This document shows, one piece after another, positions 28,115 through 37,429 of a stretch of 64,000 nucleotides of DNA; the stretch's first letter is position 1, and every line of letters starts with the position of its first letter. The notes under the pieces are model-generated. The model searched no databases and was not told the origin of the DNA. It saw only the letters and a list, made by a program, of their open reading frames with translations. A program made the position numbers and the translations under genes. Source of the DNA: Paenibacillus sp. FSL H3-0469 (lineage in GTDB: Bacteria; Bacillota; Bacilli; Paenibacillales; Paenibacillaceae); assembly GCF_038051945.1 (NCBI RefSeq), contig NZ_CP150302.1, forward strand, positions 682,001-746,000, in the 5' to 3' direction.

Positions 28115-28819
28115 TTGTTCAAGATCATGATCGTCGAGGATGATATCAAAATCCGTACGCTGATGACTGATATCCTGCGCAAGTACAGCTATGAGGTGGT
28201 GGAGGTTGCAGATTTCCAGGCGGTGGAGAAAATCTTCGAGCAGGAAGCGCCGCAGCTGGTGCTGCTTGACCTGAACCTGCCCTACTATGACGGCTTCTAT
28301 TATTGCCGCGTCTTCAGAAGAAAGACTACCGTGCCGATCATTATCATCTCCGCCAGGGATGAAGAGTCCAGCCAGGTGCTCAGCATGGAGCTGGGCGCCG
28401 ATGACTACATCGTCAAGCCGCTGAATATTCAGGTGCTGCTGGCGAAGATTATGGCCATTTTGCGCCGCAATTACGGGGAGTACGCGGGCAAGTCCGAGCC
28501 GCTGCCGGAGCCGCTCCCCATTCATCTGGATGACCGCAATTTCAGCATCTCCTGCAAGGGCGCGGTGGAGGAGCTGAGCAAGAACGAATATAAGCTGCTG
28601 AAGAAGCTGATGGAGCAAAAGGATACCATCGTCACCCGGGAAGAGCTCCTGGAGGAGCTGTGGGACGATGTGCATTTCGTGGTGGACAATACGCTGACGG
28701 TCAATGTAACCCGGGTCAAGAGCAAGCTTGCGAGTCTCGGCTTTCAGGATGTCATCAGGGTCAAACGGGGCGTGGGTTATATTTTTGACACGTCGGTGAT
28801 GGGAGGGACGCGTAAGTGA
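28115..28819 (+). CDS. OmpR-family response regulator, BceR-like
   Basis: The receiver domain has the acidic pair in VEDD, the phosphoacceptor Asp in LLDLNLP, the SARDE segment and the KPL lysine. The C-terminal winged helix ends with IRVKRGVGYIF. I chose TTG 28115 with GAGAGGTGAG upstream because the receiver begins immediately after it (FKIMIVEDD); ATG 28076 would add 13 unrelated residues. With the kinase and ABC transporter that follow it makes a BceRS-type module, which senses peptide antibiotics and induces the transporter. It lies so close to the ACP that it may be transcribed with the biosynthetic operon. Confidence 0.9.
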   Translation: MFKIMIVEDDIKIRTLMTDILRKYSYEVVEVADFQAVEKIFEQEAPQLVLLDLNLPYYDGFYYCRVFRRKTTVPIIIISARDEESSQVLSMELGADDYIVKPLNIQVLLAKIMAILRRNYGEYAGKSEPLPEPLPIHLDDRNFSISCKGAVEELSKNEYKLLKKLMEQKDTIVTREELLEELWDDVHFVVDNTLTVNVTRVKSKLASLGFQDVIRVKRGVGYIFDTSVMGGTRK

Positions 28820-29847
28820 GTATCAGGCTGTTCCGGTCCTTTGCGCGCGACCATCTGTCCTTTACCCTTGTCTATTTCACGAGCCATGTGCTGGTCAGCG
28901 TCTACTGCTGTTTTTATGTCAGCAACAGCATTCAGCTTCTGTATCTGCTCAGCATTTATCTGTATATTTTCATCCTGTTCATGGGCTTCCGGTTCTTCCG
29001 CTACGTCTCCACCCACCGGGAGCTCCAGCGCTTGTCCGAGAATATCGAGATTGATGAGAAGGGCTTCTCGGCCGAACAGCAGTCTGCCATCCGGCTTATT
29101 CACCAGCTTCACCACAGCTATCAGGACCAGATCTATGAGGTCAAGGCACGGGCCGACAACACCCATAAGTTCATCTCCCAGTGGATACATAATCTCAAAA
29201 CACCCTTGTCGGTCATCGACCTCATTCTCCAGAATTACAAAATGAATCCCACCGGCCATGCCCTGGCCCTCCAGCATATAGAAGAGGAGAAGGACAAAAT
29301 TCTCAGCATGCTGAACCAGATGCTGAAGTTCTTCCGTCTGGAGCATTTCACCCGCGATTATAACCCGGGACCGGTCAAGCTGCTGGAATCGCTCCGTCAT
29401 CTGATCAACAGCAAGCGGAACCAGTATATCTATAACAATGTGTACCCGGTGATTGAATGTGAGGACGAGCAGATCACGGTCATGACAGACAGCAAATGGA
29501 ATACGGCGATGCTTGATCAGATTATCTCGAATGCGATCAAATACTCTGACTCCAGGGGAGAGGCCAAATCCATCTATTTCCGTCTTCAGCAGCAGGGCGA
29601 GCAGGTGGTACTGTCCATCCGGGATGAGGGGATCGGGATTGAGCCTGTAGATTTGCAGCGGGTCTTCCAGCCCTTTTTTACCGGGAAAAACGGACGTACC
29701 CATCATCAGGCTACCGGCATCGGCCTCTACGTCTGCTCGGAAATTGCCCGCAAGCTGGGCCACCGGCTCACGATTACCTCTGAAGTAGGTCAAGGCACCG
29801 AGGTGCAGATTTCGTATCTTTCAAAAATGAAAGACAATATAACTTAA
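28816..29847 (+). CDS. Intramembrane-sensing histidine kinase, BceS-like
   Basis: This 343-residue kinase has two N-terminal membrane helices joined by a very short loop (about 15-65), an H-box with His in SQWIHNLKTPLS, and an ATP-binding domain with DEGIGIE and GIGLYVC. The absence of an extracellular sensor domain is typical of kinases that sense through a partner ABC transporter. GTG start, overlapping the regulator's stop by an ATG/GTGA-type 4-base overlap. Confidence 0.91.
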   Translation: MSIRLFRSFARDHLSFTLVYFTSHVLVSVYCCFYVSNSIQLLYLLSIYLYIFILFMGFRFFRYVSTHRELQRLSENIEIDEKGFSAEQQSAIRLIHQLHHSYQDQIYEVKARADNTHKFISQWIHNLKTPLSVIDLILQNYKMNPTGHALALQHIEEEKDKILSMLNQMLKFFRLEHFTRDYNPGPVKLLESLRHLINSKRNQYIYNNVYPVIECEDEQITVMTDSKWNTAMLDQIISNAIKYSDSRGEAKSIYFRLQQQGEQVVLSIRDEGIGIEPVDLQRVFQPFFTGKNGRTHHQATGIGLYVCSEIARKLGHRLTITSEVGQGTEVQISYLSKMKDNIT

Positions 29848-29933
29848 ATGGATGGATGTGGAAGCCCCGATTTCCTACAATAGAGCTACCGGAAAGAAAT
29901 ACGATGAATAGATGATTAATGGGAGATGAAGCT

Positions 29934-30701
29934 GTGAGCGTAGTACTGGAAGTCAAAGAGGTTAAGAAAGTATATGGTGTGCAAAACGGTGAGCATTCGA
30001 CAGTGGCACTGGATTCCGTAAGCTTCAACGTAGAGAAGGGGGACTTCATCGGGATTATGGGACCCTCCGGGAGCGGCAAAACCACCTTGCTGAACATCCT
30101 CAGCGGAATCGGTAAGCCGAGCTATGGCGAGGTTCTGATCGGGGGCAAGAACATTACCTCCATGGATAAGAACCAGATGGCCCTCTTCCGCAGACAGCAT
30201 CTGGGCTTCGTCTTCCAGGAATTCAACCTCATGGACAGCCTGACGCTGAAGGAAAATGTGATGCTGCCGATGATTCTCGACAAGCGCGATAAAGAGCATA
30301 TGGAGTCTAAGAGCGAAGAAATCATGAAGCTGCTGGGCATCGATGAGATTGCCGGCAAATACCCTTACAACATCTCCGGCGGACAGCAGCAGAGAGTGGC
30401 GGTGAGCCGCGCGCTGATTAATGATCCGGACATTATTTTCGCTGATGAGCCTACAGGCAACCTGGATTCCAAGTCGTCGAATGCCGTGATGAAATGTATC
30501 GAGAAGATGAACCAGGAACGGGACAGCACCATTCTGATGGTTACGCATGATGCCTTCGCGGCCAGCTTCTGCAAGAAGATTATCTTCATTAAAGACGGTA
30601 CGATCAGCATGGAGATTGTCAGCAGCGGGGTCCGCAAGGAGTTCTTCGATCAGATTCTCGACTGTCTGGCCATCATTGGAGGGGAAAGCAATGACCTTTA
30701 G
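29934..30701 (+). CDS. ABC transporter ATP-binding protein, BceA-like
   Basis: This 255-residue ATPase has Walker A GPSGSGKT, signature ISGGQQQR and Walker B IIFADEPTG, with the FNLMDSLT Q-loop region typical of the MacB/BceA group. GTG 29934 with GGGAGA 7 bases upstream is preferred; ATG 29919 lacks a site. With the permease that overlaps it by 11 bases it forms a BceAB-type transporter, which removes cell-wall-active peptides from their targets. Confidence 0.92.
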   Translation: MSVVLEVKEVKKVYGVQNGEHSTVALDSVSFNVEKGDFIGIMGPSGSGKTTLLNILSGIGKPSYGEVLIGGKNITSMDKNQMALFRRQHLGFVFQEFNLMDSLTLKENVMLPMILDKRDKEHMESKSEEIMKLLGIDEIAGKYPYNISGGQQQRVAVSRALINDPDIIFADEPTGNLDSKSSNAVMKCIEKMNQERDSTILMVTHDAFAASFCKKIIFIKDGTISMEIVSSGVRKEFFDQILDCLAIIGGESNDL

Positions 30702-32649
30702 AGACGTTACGATTAAAAATTTCAAGCGCAATGTCCGCAACTTCTTCTCCTACTTCATCTGCAGCGCCTTTGCGATCACGATTTTTTTCCTCTATGCTGC
30801 GCTCTTGTTCAATAAAAGCATCCGTGAAGGAGCGACGGAGGATGTCATCCAGATTGTCCTGATGCTAAGTCTGGTTGCGCTGACGCTCTTCTCCGTATTC
30901 TTCATCAACTATGCGCATTCCTCATTCATCAAGGCGCGAAGCAAGGAATTCGCCATCTTCATGTCACTCGGGATGCATAAAAATGATCTGCAGAAGATCA
31001 TCCTGCTGGAGAATCTGATCATCAGCGTGTCCTCGCTTATCGCCGGAATCATCACGGGTGCGATCTTCTCCAGGCTGTTCCAGAACGTAGCGATCAATCT
31101 GCTGGATCTGCAAGGCGTAGCGTATTCACTCAGTGCAGCAAGCTTCATTGTTACTGCGGTTGTCTTTACGGTAATCTTCGCTGCCTCGCAGCTGATCTCA
31201 AGCGTCAAGGTCGGCAAGCTCGATATCGCAGACCTGATGAAGGATTCCCGCAAGCAGGATAATCAGGCGAAGGCAAGTGATGCCAAGCTTGGGCTGCTGG
31301 GGGTAGGGCTGGTTATAGCATCCATTCTCTTCCTGATCTTCATCTCGAACGCTGAGAGCCTGAATACCAACCCCTTCATGATTATCACCTATGTTCTGAT
31401 GAGCTTCATCGGGATCTACATGGTGATCTCCCATCTCGGGAATACACTGATTACCTTCCTCAAGAACAAGAAATTCTACTACCGGCACATCCTGTCGATC
31501 ACAGAAATCAGTCACAAATTCAATCAGAACAAACGGATCATGTTCATCCTGAGCATTCTTAGCGGAATGACGATCTTCCTCGTCGCATCCCCGTTCTCCT
31601 TACTGCAATTGTCAGAGAGCATCGCCGAGCGGAATAAATATGATGTGGAGTATATATCCGTTGCCGGTGTACATGTGCTGGAGAAAGAACAGCTGGAGCA
31701 GGTGCTGAAGACATCCGCTGAGCCGCTGAAGTCAATCCAGGAGACCCACTTCCTGAATCTGCGGATGAATCTGGAAGGCGATAAATACGATATCCTGAAG
31801 ACGAAGCCGATCATCTCGCAGGAGATGTATAACAAGCTGACCGGGGAGAAGGTATCGGTGGGCGCAGGTGAGGCTCTTAACATTGTGACAGCCTGGGAGC
31901 CGGGTACCCACGGTATCGGAGAAGGAGAGAAGATCCAGTTCACCGACGGCAAGCAGACCTTCGATTACAAGGTGAAGGCCTCTTATCACGGCAACTGGTT
32001 TGCAACAGCCAGCTCGTATCCGACCAGCTCTGGAATCGTAGTGAGCAACGAGGATTACAAGAATATGGAGTCCAAGGTAGGTGCGGCGGCAACCGGAACT
32101 CATTATGGAATTGATTTTGCTGCCTGGAAGGGGACGGACGGGGTTATTCAAAAGCTTAAGGATACCCTGGATGCTACAGACAAGGACGGAAGCGGCAAGA
32201 TGTTTGCCGTTGCATCCAAGGTGGATGCCTACAAAGCGCTGAAGAAGAACTATTCGCTCTTTGTATTCGTCACCTCATTGATCGGGGTATTATTCTTTGT
32301 TGCTGGCGGAATGGTGCTGTACTTCAAGCAGTATACCGAAATCGGGAACGCCACCATCTTTTTCAGGAAACTCTACAAAATCGGGATCAGCGACAAGGAG
32401 ATCCGCTCGGTCGTCTCGGCAGAGCTGCTCATCACCTTCTTTGTCCCGCTGCTGCTTGGCAGCATCCTGGGCTATTCGGTCATCTATCTGATCACCCATG
32501 TGATGAGCGGATCGGACATCGCCCTCGAGTTCATGAAGAATACCACCATTGTTGTGGCGGTCTATATCGTGTTCCAGCTCAGCTTCTTCTTCATCACCAA
32601 ACGCAAGTACAGCCAGGAGGTTGTCCGCAAGCTGACCCGTTCGGCTTAA
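30691..32649 (+). CDS. FtsX-like ABC permease, BceB-like
   Basis: This is a 652-residue permease from ATG 30691 (GGGGAAAG upstream). It shows a membrane helix near the N-terminus, a cluster of helices to about 310, a large predicted extracellular domain of about 200 residues (about 340-535), and a final group of helices. This arrangement and size are those of the BceB permeases that provide both transport and substrate sensing for the partner kinase. The extracellular domain is the part that would recognise the antibiotic. Confidence 0.9.
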   Translation: MTFRDVTIKNFKRNVRNFFSYFICSAFAITIFFLYAALLFNKSIREGATEDVIQIVLMLSLVALTLFSVFFINYAHSSFIKARSKEFAIFMSLGMHKNDLQKIILLENLIISVSSLIAGIITGAIFSRLFQNVAINLLDLQGVAYSLSAASFIVTAVVFTVIFAASQLISSVKVGKLDIADLMKDSRKQDNQAKASDAKLGLLGVGLVIASILFLIFISNAESLNTNPFMIITYVLMSFIGIYMVISHLGNTLITFLKNKKFYYRHILSITEISHKFNQNKRIMFILSILSGMTIFLVASPFSLLQLSESIAERNKYDVEYISVAGVHVLEKEQLEQVLKTSAEPLKSIQETHFLNLRMNLEGDKYDILKTKPIISQEMYNKLTGEKVSVGAGEALNIVTAWEPGTHGIGEGEKIQFTDGKQTFDYKVKASYHGNWFATASSYPTSSGIVVSNEDYKNMESKVGAAATGTHYGIDFAAWKGTDGVIQKLKDTLDATDKDGSGKMFAVASKVDAYKALKKNYSLFVFVTSLIGVLFFVAGGMVLYFKQYTEIGNATIFFRKLYKIGISDKEIRSVVSAELLITFFVPLLLGSILGYSVIYLITHVMSGSDIALEFMKNTTIVVAVYIVFQLSFFFITKRKYSQEVVRKLTRSA

Positions 32650-32675
32650 ATCCATTCGTTCGAATAGACAACTCA

Positions 32676-32719
32676 AAACAGCAGGCATTCCCCCCGTCAT
32701 TGGAGAATACCTGCTGTTT
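32676..32719 (+). terminator. Strong hairpin after the BceAB module
   Basis: AAACAGCAGG (32676-32685) pairs with CCTGCTGTTT (32710-32719), extended after one mismatch by ATTC/GAAT. A T-rich but not pure T tail follows. It probably ends the long region A/B transcript. Confidence 0.7.
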
Positions 32720-32841
32720 CTTATGAAACAGAGGGATAAATCCCTTTTATCCCCTCTTCCAGCTGACTTCACGCGGAGGGGAGCTCAAGCTGTCATTCCA
32801 TAGCTTTGGGGACAGCGGCTTTTCTGTTGTTGTAATTTGTG

Positions 32842-32868
32842 TATAATACATGTACAACCATACATGTA
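32842..32868 (+). promoter_or_regulatory. Promoter -10 and paired TACATGTA palindromes upstream of the YesM-like kinase
   Basis: A TATAAT (32842-32847) is followed by two identical palindromes TACATGTA at 32847-32854 and 32861-32868, 14 bases apart, just before the ribosome site. The first overlaps the -10. They look like an operator pair in the leader; the binding protein is unknown. Confidence 0.5.
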
Positions 32869-32880
32869 ACGGAGGGAACG

Positions 32881-34731
32881 ATGAAGCGGTTCATGCGATA
32901 TCCATCCCTCTTGAAGAGGCTAAGGGCGGATCTGCCCTTTCTGTTCAGCGGCAGTATGCCGCTGCGGCGGAAAATTCTGTTAAGCAACCTCCTGATTGTC
33001 CTGCTGGCACTGGTGATTTTCATGGTCAGCATTCAGCGGATTGTCTTCAATCAGACCCTGGAGAGAACCACGGCAAGCTCACAGCAGGAAGTGAGACTGG
33101 TCAAGCAGTCGATGGAGACGGTGTTCCAGTCGGTCCAGAATTTCACGAAGTTCGTGCTGATCAATCAGGACACCCAGAAGCTGCTCAGCAGAGATACCGG
33201 TGACGGCAATGATGTGGCTGCACTGAAGTCGATCTACAATACACTGGCTGCAATGCTGGTAACCGAACCGAATATTGATTCTGTTATTATTGAATCCTTG
33301 AACGGCAACCTTTATTACACCTCCAACCTGACCGGAGTGACTCGGGAGAGTCTTGGAATCTATCCACGGGCGGAGATTGATGCAGCCAGAGGCGGTGCGG
33401 TCTGGGCGGATTCGCTTACGCCTGCCTTTCTGTCCGGGATGAAGCACAAGAATATGATCAGTGTGGGCAGGGTCATTAAGAGCATGGAGAAGGGGACCCC
33501 GCTGGGCTATATCTATGTCAACATTGACGAGCGGACACTTGCCCGCCTCTATCATAATGAACAGAACCCGGAGAGCGCTACGCTGGTCATTAACCGGAAC
33601 GGAAGAATCATCTCTGCGAATGAAGCCTCAAGGGTGAACCAGCCGGTCGCGGAGGCATCCCTTACGGATTGGGTCAAGTCAGTCTCACAAGGAACCCGGA
33701 CCCAGGAGGTCGCCGGAGACCGTTATTTAGTATCCATGCAGAGTCTCGCTCCCTATGACTGGAAGATCGTCCAGCTGGTGACGATATCAGAGCTAACCTA
33801 CGGGTACTGGAAAATAGCCCTGCTGCTGGCCGGGTTCGGCCTGATCAGCATCCTGTCAGCAGTGCTTCTGTCTATTCTGTTCGCCCGCCGGCTGACCCGG
33901 CCGCTCAGCCAGCTTAGCGAGGTGATAGTCGAGGTGGGCAGCGGGAATCTGGAGCGGCGCGCGGCCGCCGATTCCGAGGACGAGGTCGGCCGGCTGGGAG
34001 CTACCTTCAATGAAATGGTGGAGCGCATCCAGCGCCTGATGGTCCAGGTGGAGACGGAAGAGCAGACCAAAAGAATGCTGGAGCTGCGGCTGCTCTATTC
34101 GCAGATCAAGCCTCATTTCCTGTACAATACACTGGACACGATCCGTGCGATGGCAGTGATGTCGGGGGCGAAGGACATCAGCAAGATGCTGAAGGCGCTG
34201 GGTGAGTTCTACCGGATCTCGCTTAGCAACGGTCAGGAGCTGATAACGGTGGCCCAGGAGCAGAAGCATCTGGAGAGCTACCTCTATATTCAGCAGATCC
34301 GATTCCCTAAGCTGAACTACCGGATATCGTTCGGGCCTGGACTGGAGTCCTGCCTGGTGCCGACCATGCTGCTTCAGCCGCTGGTCGAGAATGCGATCCA
34401 CCATGGCATTAGAGGAATGGCGGACGGCGGCTGGTGTGAAATTACCTGCGCAGCGGAAAGCACGGACGGACAGAATCTGCTGTGCTTCACCGTCCGTGAC
34501 AACGGCAAAGGCATGAGCGAAGAGCAGCAGCGGCTGATCTGGTCGGAGCGTGACAGCGCGGAGAGATACAGCTTCGGACTCCGGAATATTCAGGACCGTA
34601 TCCGCCTGCGGTTCGGAGCGGCATATGGAATCCTGCTGTCTTCTGAGCCGGGCCGGGGCGTAGAAGTGAAGCTGCGCTTGCCGCTGCTTAAGCAGACGAA
34701 CGAACAGGAAGAGGGGACAGTCAGACTATGA
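32881..34731 (+). CDS. YesM-type sensor histidine kinase
   Basis: ATG 32881 with GGAGGG upstream gives 616 residues. An N-terminal membrane helix (about 35-60), an extracellular Cache-like domain, a second helix near 300-325 and a HAMP segment lead into the His_kinase domain with QIKPHFLYNTLD and an ATP-binding domain with RDNGKGM. This is the LytS/YesM class paired with AraC-type regulators next to sugar transporters. It overlaps the regulator gene by 4 bases, and probably responds to an extracellular carbohydrate or its binding protein. Confidence 0.93.
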   Translation: MKRFMRYPSLLKRLRADLPFLFSGSMPLRRKILLSNLLIVLLALVIFMVSIQRIVFNQTLERTTASSQQEVRLVKQSMETVFQSVQNFTKFVLINQDTQKLLSRDTGDGNDVAALKSIYNTLAAMLVTEPNIDSVIIESLNGNLYYTSNLTGVTRESLGIYPRAEIDAARGGAVWADSLTPAFLSGMKHKNMISVGRVIKSMEKGTPLGYIYVNIDERTLARLYHNEQNPESATLVINRNGRIISANEASRVNQPVAEASLTDWVKSVSQGTRTQEVAGDRYLVSMQSLAPYDWKIVQLVTISELTYGYWKIALLLAGFGLISILSAVLLSILFARRLTRPLSQLSEVIVEVGSGNLERRAAADSEDEVGRLGATFNEMVERIQRLMVQVETEEQTKRMLELRLLYSQIKPHFLYNTLDTIRAMAVMSGAKDISKMLKALGEFYRISLSNGQELITVAQEQKHLESYLYIQQIRFPKLNYRISFGPGLESCLVPTMLLQPLVENAIHHGIRGMADGGWCEITCAAESTDGQNLLCFTVRDNGKGMSEEQQRLIWSERDSAERYSFGLRNIQDRIRLRFGAAYGILLSSEPGRGVEVKLRLPLLKQTNEQEEGTVRL

Positions 34732-35573
34732 ACACAGCACCGGTAGCCCGCGTCCTGATTGTGGATGACGAGTATTATTTCAGGCAGCTGCTGATCCGTC
34801 TGGTGGATTGGGAAGCCGCCGGGTTCGAGGTGGCCGCAGAAGCCGATGACGGCTCGGCCGCCTTGCAGATCATCGGGGAGCAGCATATCGATCTCATCAT
34901 TACGGATATTGAAATGCCAAATATGAACGGGCTTGAATTCATCGGGGAAGTCCGTAAGCTGAATTCGGCGGCCAAGCTGATTTTCATCACCAGCTACGAT
35001 AATTTCTCTTATGCACAGCAGGCCATCTCGCTTGGAGCGGACCATTATCTGCTGAAGCCCGTCGATGAGGATGCTGTCGAACAGGCTCTCCGCACGATCC
35101 GGACACAGCTGACAGAGAAATGGGAGGCAGAGCGCTATATCAACCGGCTCAGAATCAAGGCAGGTGATGTGCAGGAGTCACAGGCAGTTGATGCCCGTGC
35201 TCAGAGACGGCAGAGCAGCGGCACTGCCTTAATCAGCAAGACCATCGCCTATGTGACGGCACATTATGCCGAGGATACGTTGTCACTCCAGAGTACGGCC
35301 AGCGCCCTGTTTGTGAATCCGAGCTATTTAAGCCATGCGTTTAAGAAGGAGACCGGCGAGTCGTTTGTGGAATATGTGACGAACGTCCGTCTTGGCGAAG
35401 CCATGAAGCTGCTCAGCCAGGGGGCCTTCGAGGAAGAAGCTCCCGCACCCAAGATTGCGACGATAGCCCGGCAGGTGGGCTACAAGGACCCGTTTTATTT
35501 CAGCAAATGTTTCAAGAAACGTTACGGAATGACCCCGAATACCGTGTATAGCGGTAGCTATTCGGATACATAA
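34728..35573 (+). CDS. YesN-type response regulator with AraC DNA-binding domain
   Basis: The 281 residues comprise a receiver domain (DDEYY, phosphoacceptor Asp in ITDIEMPNMNG, lysine in LLKPVDE) and a C-terminal AraC helix-turn-helix pair (NPSYLSHAFKKETG and DPFYFSKCFKKRYG). It probably controls the sugar ABC operon that begins 475 bases downstream. Confidence 0.93.
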   Translation: MNTAPVARVLIVDDEYYFRQLLIRLVDWEAAGFEVAAEADDGSAALQIIGEQHIDLIITDIEMPNMNGLEFIGEVRKLNSAAKLIFITSYDNFSYAQQAISLGADHYLLKPVDEDAVEQALRTIRTQLTEKWEAERYINRLRIKAGDVQESQAVDARAQRRQSSGTALISKTIAYVTAHYAEDTLSLQSTASALFVNPSYLSHAFKKETGESFVEYVTNVRLGEAMKLLSQGAFEEEAPAPKIATIARQVGYKDPFYFSKCFKKRYGMTPNTVYSGSYSDT

Positions 35574-35591
35574 AGAACAGCTATAGGCAGG

Positions 35592-35617
35592 GCCCGGTGT
35601 TTTACAGCCGGGCTTTT
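35592..35617 (+). terminator. Rho-independent terminator after the two-component genes
   Basis: GCCCGG (35592-35597) and CCGGGC (35608-35613) form a GC stem with a 10-base loop, followed directly by TTTT. Confidence 0.85.
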
Positions 35618-36048
35618 CTATGTTAAGGAATTATGATTTACCCGTCTGCGAATAGGTTTGTACGCCAATGTAATCAAAAAACCGAACACAATGGGGGCTG
35701 CTACGCCGGGAGGTGGTCCTCATTCTTCACAGCCAGTAACATTTATAGAGGAATCCTGCAAGAAGTGCAACAATGCTGCTCCTTACAAGCGGCCGAAGAG
35801 AGAAGGCACCCGCATCCTTCACCCGCTGGGTAATTTTGTTCCTGATTGCTTTTCTGTCGGTTAAAGTTAACCCTGTGTAAAGCTGCCGTTAACATGGGAA
35901 CGCCCCGTAAATTGAGTGTAAACTTACCTGACACACCTAAAAATTTTACTGTTAAAACCAACATATCTCCATTCGTACACGGCGGTTCACTTGTTAAGAT
36001 GATACCTGTAAGTCAAATCCCGAAATATTGAAAGGTGGTCCAACACAA
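35618..36048. other. 431-bp intergenic region before the sugar-binding protein gene
   Basis: I see no convincing gene here. A frame of 68 codons from TTG 35658 (with two Cys in CKKC) has no good ribosome site and no family resemblance. The part from about 35860 onward is AT-rich and should contain the promoter and the YesN-type operator of the transporter operon; I could not pick a clear -35/-10 pair. Confidence 0.5.
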
Positions 36049-37344
36049 ATGTTCGGAAAAAAGCTTGGGGTAGTTGCAGCATCCATCGCGCTTAGCAGTG
36101 TAGTGCTTAGTGCTTGCGGAGGAGCCAACGGTAACGAAGGGGCAACTCAGAATCAGGATGCGAAAGCGGCGGAAGGCAAGGAATCTGTCTCCTTATGGAT
36201 GTTCGATGCAGATCCGATGTATCAGGCTGCTGCCGAGGCTACCGCAGCGGAAGTCGGCGTGGATTTGAATTATGAGTACATACAGGACGAGACCTACAAG
36301 ACCAAAATCAGTGTTGCACTGGCTGCCAATGAGCTTCCGGATGTATTCCAGCAGCATGCCGGGAAGTCCTACCGGACACCTGTACTGCAATCGAAAACGG
36401 TAGCCCCGCTGAACGATACCCTGGATTCCACAGGACTTGGCGCGAAATTTCTGGACAACCAGCTGGTGAAAGAAGAAGACGGCAATATCTATTCCGTTCC
36501 TTCCAATATCAGCACAACCCTGGTCTTCTACTATAACAAAAAGCTGATGAGCGATCTGGGCGCTACGCCTCCTGCAACCTGGGACGATCTTCAGGCGCTG
36601 GTATCCAAAGCCGATGATAAAGGGATCATCCCTATCGCCCTCGGCGGCAAGGAAAGATGGCAGGGTGATCTGCTGTACAACCTGCTTGTAGCACGTCAGG
36701 ACGTTAACGCCTTCGACAATGCGATTAAAGGCGATGCGAAGTTTACAGATGCTCCATTTGTAGATGCGGCGAAGCAGGTAGCCACCTTGGTAAGCAGCAA
36801 TGCCTTCCAGAAAGGCTTCCTCGGCTCGGCTTACCTGGATGCCCAGGAGCTGTTCAAGAATGATAAGGCGCTGATCTGGATTGACGGCAGCTTCAACTTC
36901 GGCGCGCTGTCGAAGGCCATGGGCGATAATCTCGGATATATCGCTTTCCCGAAGACTGGTGCAGAGGATGTCTACAGTGCAACGATCGGCTTCCAGAACT
37001 CGGCGGCACCTTACTCCTTGTTCGTGAACAACAGCTCCAAGCATCTCGACAAAGCCAAGGAATTCGCGATTAAGCTGTCCCTTAAGCTCAATGATGAGTT
37101 CGTACGCAAAGGCCTGCCGGGCTATGCGGCCAGCGAAGTGAAGTCGGAGTCGCAGAATGAGCAGCTCTCCGCTTATGCTACGGATATCAGCAAAACAGCC
37201 AAAACCCAGGCGATGTGGTTTGGCCTGCTGTCGGCAGATACAGGCCAGGAATACCGCGATATGACGCAGCAGCTCTATGGCGGCAATCTGACGCCTGAGG
37301 AATACACCGCCCAGCTGGAAACATTGCTTCGTTCGGCAGAGTAA
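36049..37344 (+). CDS. Extracellular sugar-binding lipoprotein of an ABC importer
   Basis: This is a 431-residue family 1 solute-binding protein. The signal peptide ends in a lipobox (VVLSACGG), so the mature protein is anchored by the Cys. The body has the usual EATAAEVGV and GATPPATWDDL segments of sugar-binding proteins. ATG 36049 has AAAGGTGG upstream. It heads an operon with two permeases; no ATPase gene is present in the window, so a shared MsmX-type ATPase elsewhere is likely. Confidence 0.93.
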   Translation: MFGKKLGVVAASIALSSVVLSACGGANGNEGATQNQDAKAAEGKESVSLWMFDADPMYQAAAEATAAEVGVDLNYEYIQDETYKTKISVALAANELPDVFQQHAGKSYRTPVLQSKTVAPLNDTLDSTGLGAKFLDNQLVKEEDGNIYSVPSNISTTLVFYYNKKLMSDLGATPPATWDDLQALVSKADDKGIIPIALGGKERWQGDLLYNLLVARQDVNAFDNAIKGDAKFTDAPFVDAAKQVATLVSSNAFQKGFLGSAYLDAQELFKNDKALIWIDGSFNFGALSKAMGDNLGYIAFPKTGAEDVYSATIGFQNSAAPYSLFVNNSSKHLDKAKEFAIKLSLKLNDEFVRKGLPGYAASEVKSESQNEQLSAYATDISKTAKTQAMWFGLLSADTGQEYRDMTQQLYGGNLTPEEYTAQLETLLRSAE

Positions 37345-37374
37345 GACGCGCTTTACAAATATAATAGGGGAAAG

Positions 37375-37405
37375 GCGATGCAGTCTCTTGGACCGCATCG
37401 CTTTT
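37375..37405 (+). terminator. Attenuator-like hairpin between binding-protein and permease genes
   Basis: GCGATGC (37375-37381) pairs with GCATCGC (37395-37401), followed by TTTT. Such partial terminators allow more binding protein than permease to be made from one transcript. Confidence 0.75.
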
Positions 37406-37429
37406 CTGCACTCTGATAGGTGGATAGTG

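Noticed and set aside
28777..29793. Open frame of 338 codons on the minus strand
   Set aside because: Mirror of the sensor kinase gene; no ribosome site or motif.
35658..35864. Possible small protein with a CKKC motif
   Set aside because: TTG start without a ribosome site, overlapping alternative frames, and no resemblance to known small proteins.
36193..37398. Open frame of 401 codons on the minus strand
   Set aside because: It is the mirror of the sugar-binding protein gene, lacks a ribosome site and has no family resemblance.
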